Positions 41,380 to 49,575 of a stretch of 52,561 bases of DNA are shown one piece after another (positions within the stretch are counted from its first letter, which is position 1; each line of letters opens with the position of its first letter). Both the position numbers and the translations under genes were made by a program. Below the pieces are notes generated by a model. The model made no database searches, had not been told where the DNA came from, and saw only the letters and a program-made list of their open reading frames with translations. The DNA is from a virus: the IMG/VR virus record IMGVR_UViG_3300045738_001973, positions 1 through 52,561 of that record; one strand, given 5' to 3'.

Positions 41380-42951
41380 TGATATGAATATGGGCACTTG
41401 CAAAGAGGTGCCCATATTTCTATCTACCCTCGATATAATTGCTGCAAGGGGCAGAAGCCCTCCGCTAAACTTCAGCTTTGTCGGATAGACGACAATCTCT
41501 TTCACAATCGCGACTAATAGCGCTTTAGTAGCCTCATTGTCATCTCCTAGTAGTATATTCCTTGCCGCTTGCGCAAATAGCGAGATATGGCTTTGACCAA
41601 ATTTTTTAATTGGCAACTGCATGCGCTCCTTTAAACTTCTCGCCTCCATCTGAAGCCCATCTTGACTTCGCTTTAACCGACCAATTGTGTCTTTTGCCGT
41701 ACTGTCTAGCTCCAGCTCACCTTTTGCAATGTGCATGATTAGCTTTTCGTATTGATCCGTCACTTTCGAGGATTTAGCCTGAACAGCTAATAGACGCTGC
41801 CGATCCGCCCTAAACACTTCTTTGTGCTTCACTTTTAACGTCTGTACATACTCAGACAGGGCCTCCTCCGGCATTACTAGCTCCGCAATCAATTCTTTAA
41901 CCTTATTTTCTAGCGGTACTTTTGGAAGATTGGGGCACGTACATACGTTAATATTTTCCTTTATTCTTCGAACACATCTGTAATACCAATAATGTCCGCT
42001 TTTTCCGGAAGATAAGACAAGGTTTTTCCTACAGGAAGAACATTTAAGTAAGCCGGTCAAAATAGAGGGGCTACGGATTCCTTTTTCTTCTGTATTTTTT
42101 TGGGGGGCTCGCTGTTTAAGCTCCGCCTGAACTCTATTGAATACTTCCACATCCAAAATTTGAGGATTTTTATAATATATGGGCTTATAGTCCGCTCGTT
42201 TAATACGGCGATCAGCTGCGTATTCTCGTTGAGCGATGTAAATTGGGTCGGTGAGCACTCTATGAACCTTCATTGTCGTCCAATTCGAAACGTTTGCAGG
42301 GATCCCTGAAGTATTAAGGTAAGTCGCAATTTTTTTAACACCGTAGGGCCGCCCACAATTACCTTCAATTGCTAATCGGTAGATATCCCTTACAATTTCG
42401 GCTTGCTCACTGTTAACTACCAAGATTTTTTTGCTTTTATCCGAGTCTGGCGCAGGAACGGATTTGTACCCATAGGGGACTGCACCACCGACAAAGAAAC
42501 CTTTCTCTACCGCCTCAGCTTTACGATCTGAAACGACTTTACTATTTTGTCGGCTTTGATGCTCATTAACTGTCCCTAATAAACTTTTAACCAAATGCGC
42601 TAATGCGGGATCTGTGGGAAATGATTCCGTCACTGAAAAAAATTCAAAACCTAGGTCAGCAATTAAGCTGTCGGAAACTAACCGCTTCTGCTCATTCCGC
42701 GCGAAGCGACTAAGGGAATAGACGACTACTCCCTGGTACTCAACATCACTAGACTGAATATCACTAAGCATTTGTTCCAGCGCTGGTCGTTTCCCCTTGA
42801 AGGCTGAATATCCACCCTCAACATAATGCTTGACCACTACATGATCGTTTTGCGAAGCCCATTTTGTAATAGCCAATTTCTGGCCATCTAGGGAGTCGCT
42901 CTCTGTTGCCTGACGAGAAGTAGAAACCCTAATATAAGCTGCTAATTTCAT
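41368..42951 (-). CDS. Large serine recombinase
   Basis: 527 residues. The N-terminal resolvase domain opens MKLAAYIRVSTSRQATESDS with the nucleophile Ser10; a recombinase domain follows (about 165-290; GVKKIATYLNTSGIPANVSN), then a zinc beta-ribbon (CSSC, later CTCP) and a coiled coil near 380-450. It would integrate or excise an element at its own att site. The stop codon lies in the tRNA-Ser attR core, so its last residues (SKWR) are templated by the tRNA end. The small gene just upstream overlaps its transcription unit. Confidence 0.93.
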   Translation of the reverse strand: MKLAAYIRVSTSRQATESDSLDGQKLAITKWASQNDHVVVKHYVEGGYSAFKGKRPALEQMLSDIQSSDVEYQGVVVYSLSRFARNEQKRLVSDSLIADLGFEFFSVTESFPTDPALAHLVKSLLGTVNEHQSRQNSKVVSDRKAEAVEKGFFVGGAVPYGYKSVPAPDSDKSKKILVVNSEQAEIVRDIYRLAIEGNCGRPYGVKKIATYLNTSGIPANVSNWTTMKVHRVLTDPIYIAQREYAADRRIKRADYKPIYYKNPQILDVEVFNRVQAELKQRAPQKNTEEKGIRSPSILTGLLKCSSCRKNLVLSSGKSGHYWYYRCVRRIKENINVCTCPNLPKVPLENKVKELIAELVMPEEALSEYVQTLKVKHKEVFRADRQRLLAVQAKSSKVTDQYEKLIMHIAKGELELDSTAKDTIGRLKRSQDGLQMEARSLKERMQLPIKKFGQSHISLFAQAARNILLGDDNEATKALLVAIVKEIVVYPTKLKFSGGLLPLAAIISRVDRNMGTSLQVPIFISKWR

Positions 42952-42952
42952 C

Positions 42953-43147
42953 TCACTGCTCCTTTTTATCTTGTTTTAAGGCCAGTAAATCTTGATTTGT
43001 TCTTGCCTCAAATTGGAGACTATTAAACTCATGAACGATTGCATTGAGATTAAGATCAAGCAATTTACAGATAGTCTCGTGGGTGAAAGCCAGATGAATC
43101 TCTGCACTAACATCTTGAGCGACCCTTAAATGCACCTTTTTGTTCAT
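42953..43147 (-). CDS. Small protein co-transcribed with the serine recombinase
   Basis: 64 residues from the ATG at 43147, chosen because AGGAG lies 7 bases upstream; a GTG at 43153 is the other option. Only one base separates its stop from the recombinase start. Sequence KVHLRVAQDVSAEIHLAFTH, then helices. No family recognised; an accessory or directionality role is conceivable only from position. Confidence 0.6.
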   Translation of the reverse strand: MNKKVHLRVAQDVSAEIHLAFTHETICKLLDLNLNAIVHEFNSLQFEARTNQDLLALKQDKKEQ

Positions 43148-43477
43148 GGTCACTCTCCTGATATGAATCTGCTAACAGATGATCAAAAAGTATCCAATTA
43201 CAGAAGGTTAATCAAGGGGGGATATTAATAAATTCTTTTTAAATTCAACAAGTTAGGATCTAAAAAATAAAAACATTGCATTAACTTTCCTAAAGATCAT
43301 TAGTAATCAGAAGGTTAAACCAAGTTAATCTATTAACTGATATTACGAATGGATATAGATTTATAATTAAAATAAAGGTTGTCGGCTGTGTATATAGAAA
43401 ACTTGTATAAGAATCTATTGCTACCGCCTATATTCAAAGCCCTTTAGTGCCGATTTAAAACATTGTTGTTGCCTCGG
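43148..43477. other. AT-rich intergenic region
   Basis: About 330 bp without a gene, very AT-rich. The word CAGAAGGTTAA occurs near 43201 and 43309, each followed by a CAAG. It probably contains the promoter of the recombinase operon, but no promoter can be picked with confidence. Confidence 0.4.
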
Positions 43478-43774
43478 TTACGGCCACCAAGGGTCTCCTA
43501 CCCATTTTTGTACGACTTTCAAATACCTGCCCTCAAGACAGGAAACCGCATCAAATAGATCAAAAGTAATTCGATTTTCGTGTAGCCATACACCCACTAA
43601 AAAACATAGCATAATTCCCTCTGTCTTCGAACAAGTGTAAAGGTAGGCATCTACTCTATCGAGCAAACACTCCCGACTAGAAAGATCCCAGAATGGCAGA
43701 AATTCAGGCAGGTCGTCTTCCAGTAACACAGCAAATCTAGCCTGACCCAAGCTTAAATTAATATTTAGCTCCAC
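43478..43774 (-). CDS. Hypothetical 98-aa protein
   Basis: Unrecognised, acidic, starting MELNINLSLGQARFAVLLED, with a hydrophobic stretch (GIMLCFLVGVWLHE) that might be buried rather than membrane-spanning. It is probably in one unit with the 134-residue gene upstream (60 bp apart). Base composition is like the rest of the island. Confidence 0.55.
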   Translation of the reverse strand: MELNINLSLGQARFAVLLEDDLPEFLPFWDLSSRECLLDRVDAYLYTCSKTEGIMLCFLVGVWLHENRITFDLFDAVSCLEGRYLKVVQKWVGDPWWP

Positions 43775-43833
43775 AATGCACCTCTTTCAGGTCACTAAGA
43801 TACTGCCCAGCAGGTCGGAATTTAAAGACTTCG

Positions 43834-44238
43834 TTATCTCGTCTCGGGAAATAAAAACGTATTCATGTCTAGATCCTCTGGAGTTAATTTATAACCATCA
43901 GAAGTAAGCATGATCGTCTTACCAACTTCAATGTCATAGGACGCTGGGCGTTCACTAGAGAATCGACCTGGGCCTTGGAGTTTGTAGCAAGTATTTTGGG
44001 TCTCAACGGTTAATGTATCGATATCAAGAGATATTATCAGCGAAGACCGCATTGCAGCTCCCGGCTTCCATCGCCCTAATCTATCGTCAACAACGGAGCC
44101 AGTAAAAAATCGGGGACTAAAGCTAGAGTCTTTTTCGAGCTGTTGAACGATGAAATCTACTGGTAGGTGATCACGTACATCGTGTACACACCAGGACTCA
44201 ATTATCCCCCCAAAAGGCTTTGTGCTCTCCTGCGCCAT
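43834..44238 (-). CDS. Hypothetical 134-aa protein
   Basis: Unrecognised. The central part (RWKPGAAMRSSLIISLDIDT, then VETQNTCYKLQGPG) looks like a small beta-rich domain seen in hypothetical proteins of gammaproteobacteria. It has no signal peptide or membrane segment. The IS66 element begins about 110 bp upstream and may have separated it from its promoter. Confidence 0.55.
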   Translation of the reverse strand: MAQESTKPFGGIIESWCVHDVRDHLPVDFIVQQLEKDSSFSPRFFTGSVVDDRLGRWKPGAAMRSSLIISLDIDTLTVETQNTCYKLQGPGRFSSERPASYDIEVGKTIMLTSDGYKLTPEDLDMNTFLFPETR

Positions 44239-44349
44239 TTTTTTGACTCACGAAAATTAGTTACGAATGTTATATGCTAAAAAACCGAAAATGTCAAAAA
44301 AATGAATAAAAACAATAATTTACGGAATAATAACTCACAGCATTTACTC

Positions 44350-44357
44350 GTACCAAG
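44350..44357. repeat. IS66 target-site duplication, left copy
   Basis: GTACCAAG directly precedes the left end of the element and is repeated at 46671-46678. Eight base pairs is the standard IS66-family duplication. Confidence 0.93.
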
Positions 44358-44380
44358 GTAAGCGCTCAATTAACCACGCC

Positions 44381-45913
44381 CTATACGAGGGACACATTCC
44401 AGGGTAGCAATGCCTGCAATTCGTCATCACTGGATATGCTTGGCAGTCTTGCAAACACCTCACGCAAATACGCGTAAGGTTCAAGGCCATTCGCTTTCGC
44501 GGTTTCGATCAAGCTATAAATAGCGGCGCTGGCGTGGGCACCTCTGGGCGTCGCGCTGAACAGCCAATTTTTGCGGCCAATAACGAAGGGGCGGATGGCG
44601 TTCTCCGCAAGGTTATTGTCGATGTTGACGTCGCCGTCTTCTGTGTAGGCTACGAGCTTTTCCCAGTTCTTATTGAGATAACCCAGCGCCGTACCGAGTA
44701 GGCCTTTGGGCAAGGTGCTGTGTAGTGTTTTGTCCAGCCACTCCCTAAGGGCGCTGAAGATCGGAACACTTTTCTCTTGGCGTAGCTGGCGGCGAGTTTC
44801 GCTGCTCGCGTCTTTCGCCTGCTTTTCGATGGCGTACAGCTTGGCAATATAACTGATCGCCACATCGGCTTTGCCGATGCGGGTAGTCTTTTTGTCTTTA
44901 GATGTCCCTGCCTTTTGAGCATCAACGAATTTACGGCGTGCGTGTGCCCAGCACCCCACATGGCTAATGTCGTCTTTGCGTCCAACGGCATGGTAGCCCG
45001 CATAGTCATCGGTTTGCAGGTAACCACTAAAGTCCTTTAGTAATTTTTCCGCCACGCTGCCAGCGCGGCTCGGCGCATAATCATATAACACGATGGAGTG
45101 ATCGGGGGCGCCACTGCGCCTGACCCACATATACGATTGGCTACTTGCGGGCCTGTCCGGTTCGTTTAGCACCTGAAGCGGCGTTTCGTCGCACTGGATG
45201 ATTTTGCCGCTGCGAAGTTCGCTATCAAGCTGGGCGATAAGTGGCGCGATCAATTCACCGCTGCGCATCATCCAATTGGCGAGGGTGTTGCGGGGGATAT
45301 CAATCTCCATCCGTTTGAAGATGGCTTCTTGGCGGTGCAGTGGCAGCGCATCATGGTATTTCGCGGTAGCGATATACGCCAGTAGGCCTGCACTCGCATT
45401 GCTTTTTGGAATGGGCTGCGCCGGTAATGCGGCGGTACGTACCGTCGATTCACACGCTTTGCAGGCGTATTTCAGGCGGGCGTGTACTAAGACGTGGACG
45501 GTTGCAGGAATGATATCCAGCTGCTCGCTGGTGTCTTCGCCAATATGCGTTAACGCACAACCGCATTCACAGACTTTGTCGGCATCAGCCAGATCATGTT
45601 CGATACGAACGTGCGGCAAGTCAGCGGGTAACGATTTACGACCACGGGATTTGCGACGCTCATACTGGATTGTTTCGGTTTCGGCGTCATCCGTGTTTTC
45701 GTCAAGGTCGTCTTCGGGAACAGGCTCAGCGGCTTCGGCTTCATTAAACAGCTCGGCCTGCCCATCCGACTTCTCGCTGCTGGCCGCAAAGCGTTTATGC
45801 CTGAGTAAACGCACTTGTGCTTCGAGTAACGAGATGCGTTTATCCTTCTCCAAAAGCAAAGCTTTGAGGCTGTGGATATCGTCAGAAGAAGGGGTTGATG
45901 GTCGCGTCGTCAT
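44381..45913 (-). CDS. tnpC: IS66 transposase TnpC
   Basis: 510 residues. An N-terminal leucine-zipper helix (LLLEKDKRISLLEAQVRLLR), a zinc-finger region (CECGCALT, later CKACEST) and a DDE catalytic domain with IIQCDETPLQV, LQTDDYAGYH and a final Glu in NNLAENAIRPFVIGRKNW. It catalyses transposition of the element. Confidence 0.97.
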   Translation of the reverse strand: MTTRPSTPSSDDIHSLKALLLEKDKRISLLEAQVRLLRHKRFAASSEKSDGQAELFNEAEAAEPVPEDDLDENTDDAETETIQYERRKSRGRKSLPADLPHVRIEHDLADADKVCECGCALTHIGEDTSEQLDIIPATVHVLVHARLKYACKACESTVRTAALPAQPIPKSNASAGLLAYIATAKYHDALPLHRQEAIFKRMEIDIPRNTLANWMMRSGELIAPLIAQLDSELRSGKIIQCDETPLQVLNEPDRPASSQSYMWVRRSGAPDHSIVLYDYAPSRAGSVAEKLLKDFSGYLQTDDYAGYHAVGRKDDISHVGCWAHARRKFVDAQKAGTSKDKKTTRIGKADVAISYIAKLYAIEKQAKDASSETRRQLRQEKSVPIFSALREWLDKTLHSTLPKGLLGTALGYLNKNWEKLVAYTEDGDVNIDNNLAENAIRPFVIGRKNWLFSATPRGAHASAAIYSLIETAKANGLEPYAYLREVFARLPSISSDDELQALLPWNVSLV

Positions 45914-45937
45914 GACGCGTATTATACCAAAAGACCG

Positions 45938-46294
45938 TTAGCTAACCGAGTCAAAATACAAGGTTTCATGCGGTTTATTGCGCCAAATATCCAAGCCATC
46001 GAGCAAGAGGTTTAAGTCGCGGCCATCGCGTAATTCATAGCCTGACTCGCACTGGCGAGGCCATTTAAAGCGCTGCTTTTCTAGGCGCTTATACCAGACC
46101 ACAAAACCATTTCGCTCCCAATACAGGAGTTTGATTTTATCTCGGCCACGATTGCAAAACACAAACAAGACTTCCATCATCGGCGAGAGCGCCAGCTCGT
46201 TTTCAACCAGCGCGGCCAAGCCATTGATGGACTTGCGCATATCTACCGGGGCCATGTACAAATAGACCTCAATATTGGATGTCGGCCGCAGCAT
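45938..46294 (-). CDS. tnpB: IS66 accessory protein TnpB (Orf2)
   Basis: 118 residues from the ATG at 46294, overlapping the tnpA stop as TGATG. Recognised by VYLYMAPVDMRKSINGLAAL, then VFCNRGRDKIKLLYWERNGF and VWYKRLEK. The family is required with TnpA for IS66 movement. Confidence 0.96.
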   Translation of the reverse strand: MLRPTSNIEVYLYMAPVDMRKSINGLAALVENELALSPMMEVLFVFCNRGRDKIKLLYWERNGFVVWYKRLEKQRFKWPRQCESGYELRDGRDLNLLLDGLDIWRNKPHETLYFDSVS

Positions 46295-46593
46295 CAGTTC
46301 GATTCCCGAAGGAGTTGCAGCACGGCGGGCAACACGACAGGCAAATCGCTGGCGGATAATTCCAATCGAACGCCGAGCGGTAAATTCATTATCATACGAG
46401 ATGAGGCTGGCATGCCGCCCAGTTTTAATAATTTTGCTGAGGGCGCTTTTGCGGGGCTCAATCGATTGCGCCAATACGCGAAGTTATGAAATTTGATCTC
46501 ATGCTGCTTGCAATACGCGGCTTGGGATAGTCCGCTGCCTTGCCAGGCGGTGACATGGTCTTGCCAGAATTGGGCTTTGTTGATGGTGGTCAT
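46294..46593 (-). CDS. tnpA: IS66 accessory protein TnpA
   Basis: 99 residues with an HTH near the N-terminus (WQGSGLSQAAYCKQHEIKFH, then YWRNRL), typical of the first IS66 ORF. Its stop overlaps the tnpB start, so the two are translationally coupled. Confidence 0.95.
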   Translation of the reverse strand: MTTINKAQFWQDHVTAWQGSGLSQAAYCKQHEIKFHNFAYWRNRLSPAKAPSAKLLKLGGMPASSRMIMNLPLGVRLELSASDLPVVLPAVLQLLRESN

Positions 46594-46670
46594 GAATAGC
46601 TCCTCAGTTAAAAATTGAAGAGTAAAGCCGTAGTGGGAAGATTATTAGATGTGGTTTATTGAGCGCTTAC

Positions 46671-46678
46671 GTACCAAG
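46671..46678. repeat. IS66 target-site duplication, right copy
   Basis: GTACCAAG directly after the right inverted end, identical to 44350-44357. Confidence 0.93.
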
Positions 46679-47205
46679 GACATATTGCCAAGATTACTCG
46701 TTCCTTAAATTAGATCGGTAAAACAGAAAGATACCAAGGGGGGGAGCCTTCAAATCGGCAATCCTCCCGTGAAAGCAAAATCCATGAGATCTTAATCGCT
46801 AAATCCATGAGGTCTGAATCGCTAAATCCATAAAGACTGAAGCGAGTGCTTGCGACGCGGTGGCGTGCTTGGAGAGGGAAGTAATCCTTGAGTGTTCATA
46901 ATAGGTGTCCACTTGAAATGAGGTGGACACCAAGGCTACTAGCTTAAAATCGAATGGAAAGGTGAGTTCGCCGGACGGTTACATACTAAGTTCGGGAAGG
47001 CGTACTTTGGAGCCTGTAGGAAAAATGAACGAACCGTGTCTTTACCGACAACCTCGCAATGACACTGGTTTTTTTAGACTCAGTAATGAGCGAAATTATA
47101 GCTGAGTGTGTCTGCACAATAGCTTCTTCCGGAAGACCTAGATCTGCACTAACTAGATCAACTGTCCCTGGATTCGACCAACATGCGCTTGTAGGATTTC
47201 CAGAT
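46679..47205. other. Non-coding region with tandem repeats and an inverted repeat
   Basis: No convincing gene in 527 bp. It includes three 23-bp tandem units (separate entry) and a perfect 9-bp inverted repeat GGTGTCCAC/GTGGACACC at 46904-46912 and 46923-46931. The latter resembles an IS terminal fragment or a terminator stem, but no transposase is left beside it. Confidence 0.5.
46778..46846 (+). repeat. Three tandem 23-bp repeats
   Basis: Units at 46778-46800, 46801-46823 and 46824-46846 each begin AAATCCAT and end with ATCGCT or a variant. Units 1 and 2 differ at two positions and unit 3 is more diverged. They may be binding sites or simple expansion; nothing shows which. Confidence 0.8.
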
Positions 47206-49464
47206 TTAAGATCTATCGAAAAGATCATCGATGACGTCGGTCGCTGACCCCATACTATATTTCTGGTCTCGATATCCTTCGAAATGTTGATCTTCGTGCA
47301 TTGCCGACTTCATGTTGTATTGAATTATCTCGTCAATATCACAGCTTTCTGCTACAACTTCCACATCGACATCATCGAAGGCAACTCCGAGGTCTGCAAA
47401 CCTATCATGCACGTAATCGAATATTTCAGAGTGATCACAACTTTCACTGTGATACGCACTACTCATGACACCTTCTTCAATAACATCCCTTGTTATGTCT
47501 TCAGACAAATACTCAATGTAAATCTCTTTAAATTTTTCGGTCAAATTAGATGGAGGTACATCTACGGCAGCTACGAGATTTGAGAGTGGAACAAACTCAT
47601 CCATGTCCTTTTCGTAATCATAAACCCAACCCTTCAGCTTTTCCTTAAAGACCGGGTCACCCGAACTGATTAGACCCAATGTGAATGACCAATAAATAAA
47701 CTCGAAATAATCGATCCCATAGGAACAAGGATCAGAAGATAATGCTGACCTTATTAGGGTTTTAATATAATCAAGAACTATACCTTTTGGTGATAGTAAA
47801 AAAGCACCACAAGACAGTAGTCGAAGCTTATAACCATCTATTTCGCTTCCATTTTTTAATATAGATAACCTAGTAAGCTGCGATTCAAGAAGGTTGCAGT
47901 AATATTCTTGGTCAATTACAGAAGATACCTTCAAACTTTTTAAGTTGGAAATCGATTCAGGTGTTTTTAAACTAAAAAGTAATTCATCGATATAATTAAA
48001 GTCACTTAAATAATTAGAAATGACAAAATCTGCAATTGACGGATTAAATAGATCATATGAAATTTTATCACTGCTAAATACACTTCTGTTCAGTAGTGCG
48101 CCAACCAATAGCCTTTCGACAGAATCAAAACTTCTATTTTTAATTCCTATTAAATTACTTGACAATATCCCTGCGTAGACATCTCTTAATCTTGACTCTA
48201 ATAAAGATGTTCCATTTAGAGATACTGCGACAACAACATGCTTACATATGTCATCAACCTGAACCTCAAGAACATTCTTCCATATATCTTTAGGATTAGA
48301 TAACGTTGTGTGTATATAGTCCCAATACTCACTAGATCTTATACCCGGAAGGCGATGATGGTCAGTAATGAAAGATATAAGTCGAGGGTTGAAATTTTTG
48401 TGCTGAATGATTTTAAGGTATCTCTTTCCTTCATAGAGCTGATCTATATAGTCTTCCTCTAGATCACCGAACCAAATGTGGTTATATAGAATTTTGGCTT
48501 TATCGATATCAGTCAAAGAGGAAATTGATAATTCATATTCATTCCTATCCACCTTCTTGATATCAAAAAGATCACTAAGCCTCTTACCTTGATTCAAGAT
48601 GTTTGATCGCGACGTAAGAATAAATCTCTTCTTCTTATCTTTTTCGATTCTCTTAATGAAATTTATTACATGAGAATCTTGATGCGAACCAAGAGATAAT
48701 AAAAAATTTCTTCCTAAAAAATCATCAAAATAGAAAATCTGTTTTGACTCTTCACTATATAGTTGTTCAGCCTCATTCAATGAGTTTTCTATAAAACAAA
48801 ACTCGTACCCATTAGCCGTGTAGTACTGGCAAAGTTGATCAGCCAAGGATGTTTTACCAACACCAGGAGAGCCTGTAATTATTACAGAGTGAACTTTTTC
48901 AAGTTTTTCCATGGCTTCGGTATGACTTTTAGTTACTACATACCGATTTGATTCTTCAATGATCTCTTCTAGCTTATACTTACTTCTACCAATAATCGCA
49001 GAGCTCAATATCGTTGCAAGAACATTGGTGCTCGAAATCCATAACTTATAATGTTTTCTTTCTACTTCCATATTTTTCGATAGAATATCATTAAGATCTT
49101 CGTTTCCAAAAATATCTGATTCAATTAATATGTATGGAGATAGCAGCGTCTTAATTTTGATCTTATTTTCTCTTGATAACTCCAAAGATGTTACAAATAT
49201 ATAGCGCTTCGGACTAAGCTTTTTTACTTTTTCTAATTCGGTATTCTCTATAGACCTGATTAGCGCGGAAATCCCAGACTTTATCCAATGCTTACATTGG
49301 ATAACAACCTCTTCCCCTTCTGAAGAAAAAAAGCGTCCGTCCACGCCGCCGTCTCGTCCAACTTTAAATCGCTCAACCTTTGAACCTAAATGGCATGTCA
49401 ACAGATCTACTGAAAGATTCTCAAATTCTTTATCGTTCAAGCTACTAAAATCATAATCTGACAT
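47206..49464 (-). CDS. Mrr-type nuclease fused to a STAND-like NTPase (defence candidate)
   Basis: 752 residues. The N-terminal 115 form an Mrr-like restriction endonuclease fold (LNDKEFENLSVDLLTCHLGS; catalytic GRDGGVDGRF and VVIQCKHW giving the D...QxK pattern). The next part is a P-loop NTPase of the STAND/nSTAND3 type with Walker A ITGSPGVGKTSL (about 197), Walker B IFYFDDFLG (about 243) and FILTSRSN. The C-terminal 400 residues are helical and probably sense a trigger. Nuclease-STAND fusions include the Avs antiviral sensors, though this one is much shorter than Avs4. The cell or phage target is unknown. Confidence 0.85.
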   Translation of the reverse strand: MSDYDFSSLNDKEFENLSVDLLTCHLGSKVERFKVGRDGGVDGRFFSSEGEEVVIQCKHWIKSGISALIRSIENTELEKVKKLSPKRYIFVTSLELSRENKIKIKTLLSPYILIESDIFGNEDLNDILSKNMEVERKHYKLWISSTNVLATILSSAIIGRSKYKLEEIIEESNRYVVTKSHTEAMEKLEKVHSVIITGSPGVGKTSLADQLCQYYTANGYEFCFIENSLNEAEQLYSEESKQIFYFDDFLGRNFLLSLGSHQDSHVINFIKRIEKDKKKRFILTSRSNILNQGKRLSDLFDIKKVDRNEYELSISSLTDIDKAKILYNHIWFGDLEEDYIDQLYEGKRYLKIIQHKNFNPRLISFITDHHRLPGIRSSEYWDYIHTTLSNPKDIWKNVLEVQVDDICKHVVVAVSLNGTSLLESRLRDVYAGILSSNLIGIKNRSFDSVERLLVGALLNRSVFSSDKISYDLFNPSIADFVISNYLSDFNYIDELLFSLKTPESISNLKSLKVSSVIDQEYYCNLLESQLTRLSILKNGSEIDGYKLRLLSCGAFLLSPKGIVLDYIKTLIRSALSSDPCSYGIDYFEFIYWSFTLGLISSGDPVFKEKLKGWVYDYEKDMDEFVPLSNLVAAVDVPPSNLTEKFKEIYIEYLSEDITRDVIEEGVMSSAYHSESCDHSEIFDYVHDRFADLGVAFDDVDVEVVAESCDIDEIIQYNMKSAMHEDQHFEGYRDQKYSMGSATDVIDDLFDRS

Positions 49465-49575
49465 TGATATGCTGGCCTTAATATTGGATTATGCTTGCAA
49501 TCGAACCCGGAGCGAAAGGGCGAAGTGCACACCACGTTGCCTCGATTGCACGTTTTGTTATGTGCCGCTCTTCGC
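49465..49575. other. Inverted-repeat spacer resembling an integron attC
   Basis: Between the two defence-type genes, TGCAATCGA (49496-49504) and TCGATTGCA (49542-49550) are inverted copies, and on the minus strand ACATAACAAAACG precedes them, like the start of marine attC sites. Core-site matches are imperfect, so it may only be a terminator-like structure. Confidence 0.35.

Larger units (their letters stand above)
44358..46670 (-). mobile_element. Complete IS66-family insertion sequence
   Basis: 2313 bp bounded by inverted ends beginning GTAAGCGCTCAAT (44358 onward) and its complement ending at 46670; the two 20-bp ends differ at one position. It carries tnpA, tnpB and tnpC in one direction and 8-bp target duplications. 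All three frames are intact, so it is likely active or recently inserted. Confidence 0.95.

Noticed and set aside
41387-41418. 11-bp inverted repeat AATATGGGCAC/GTGCCCATATT after attR
   Set aside because: Could be the terminator of the original tRNA-Ser, but it is also inside the serine recombinase coding end and lacks a clear T-run; not called separately.
44358-46670. IS66 as part of a new system
   Set aside because: Ends, target duplication and the three genes are those of an ordinary IS66 element.
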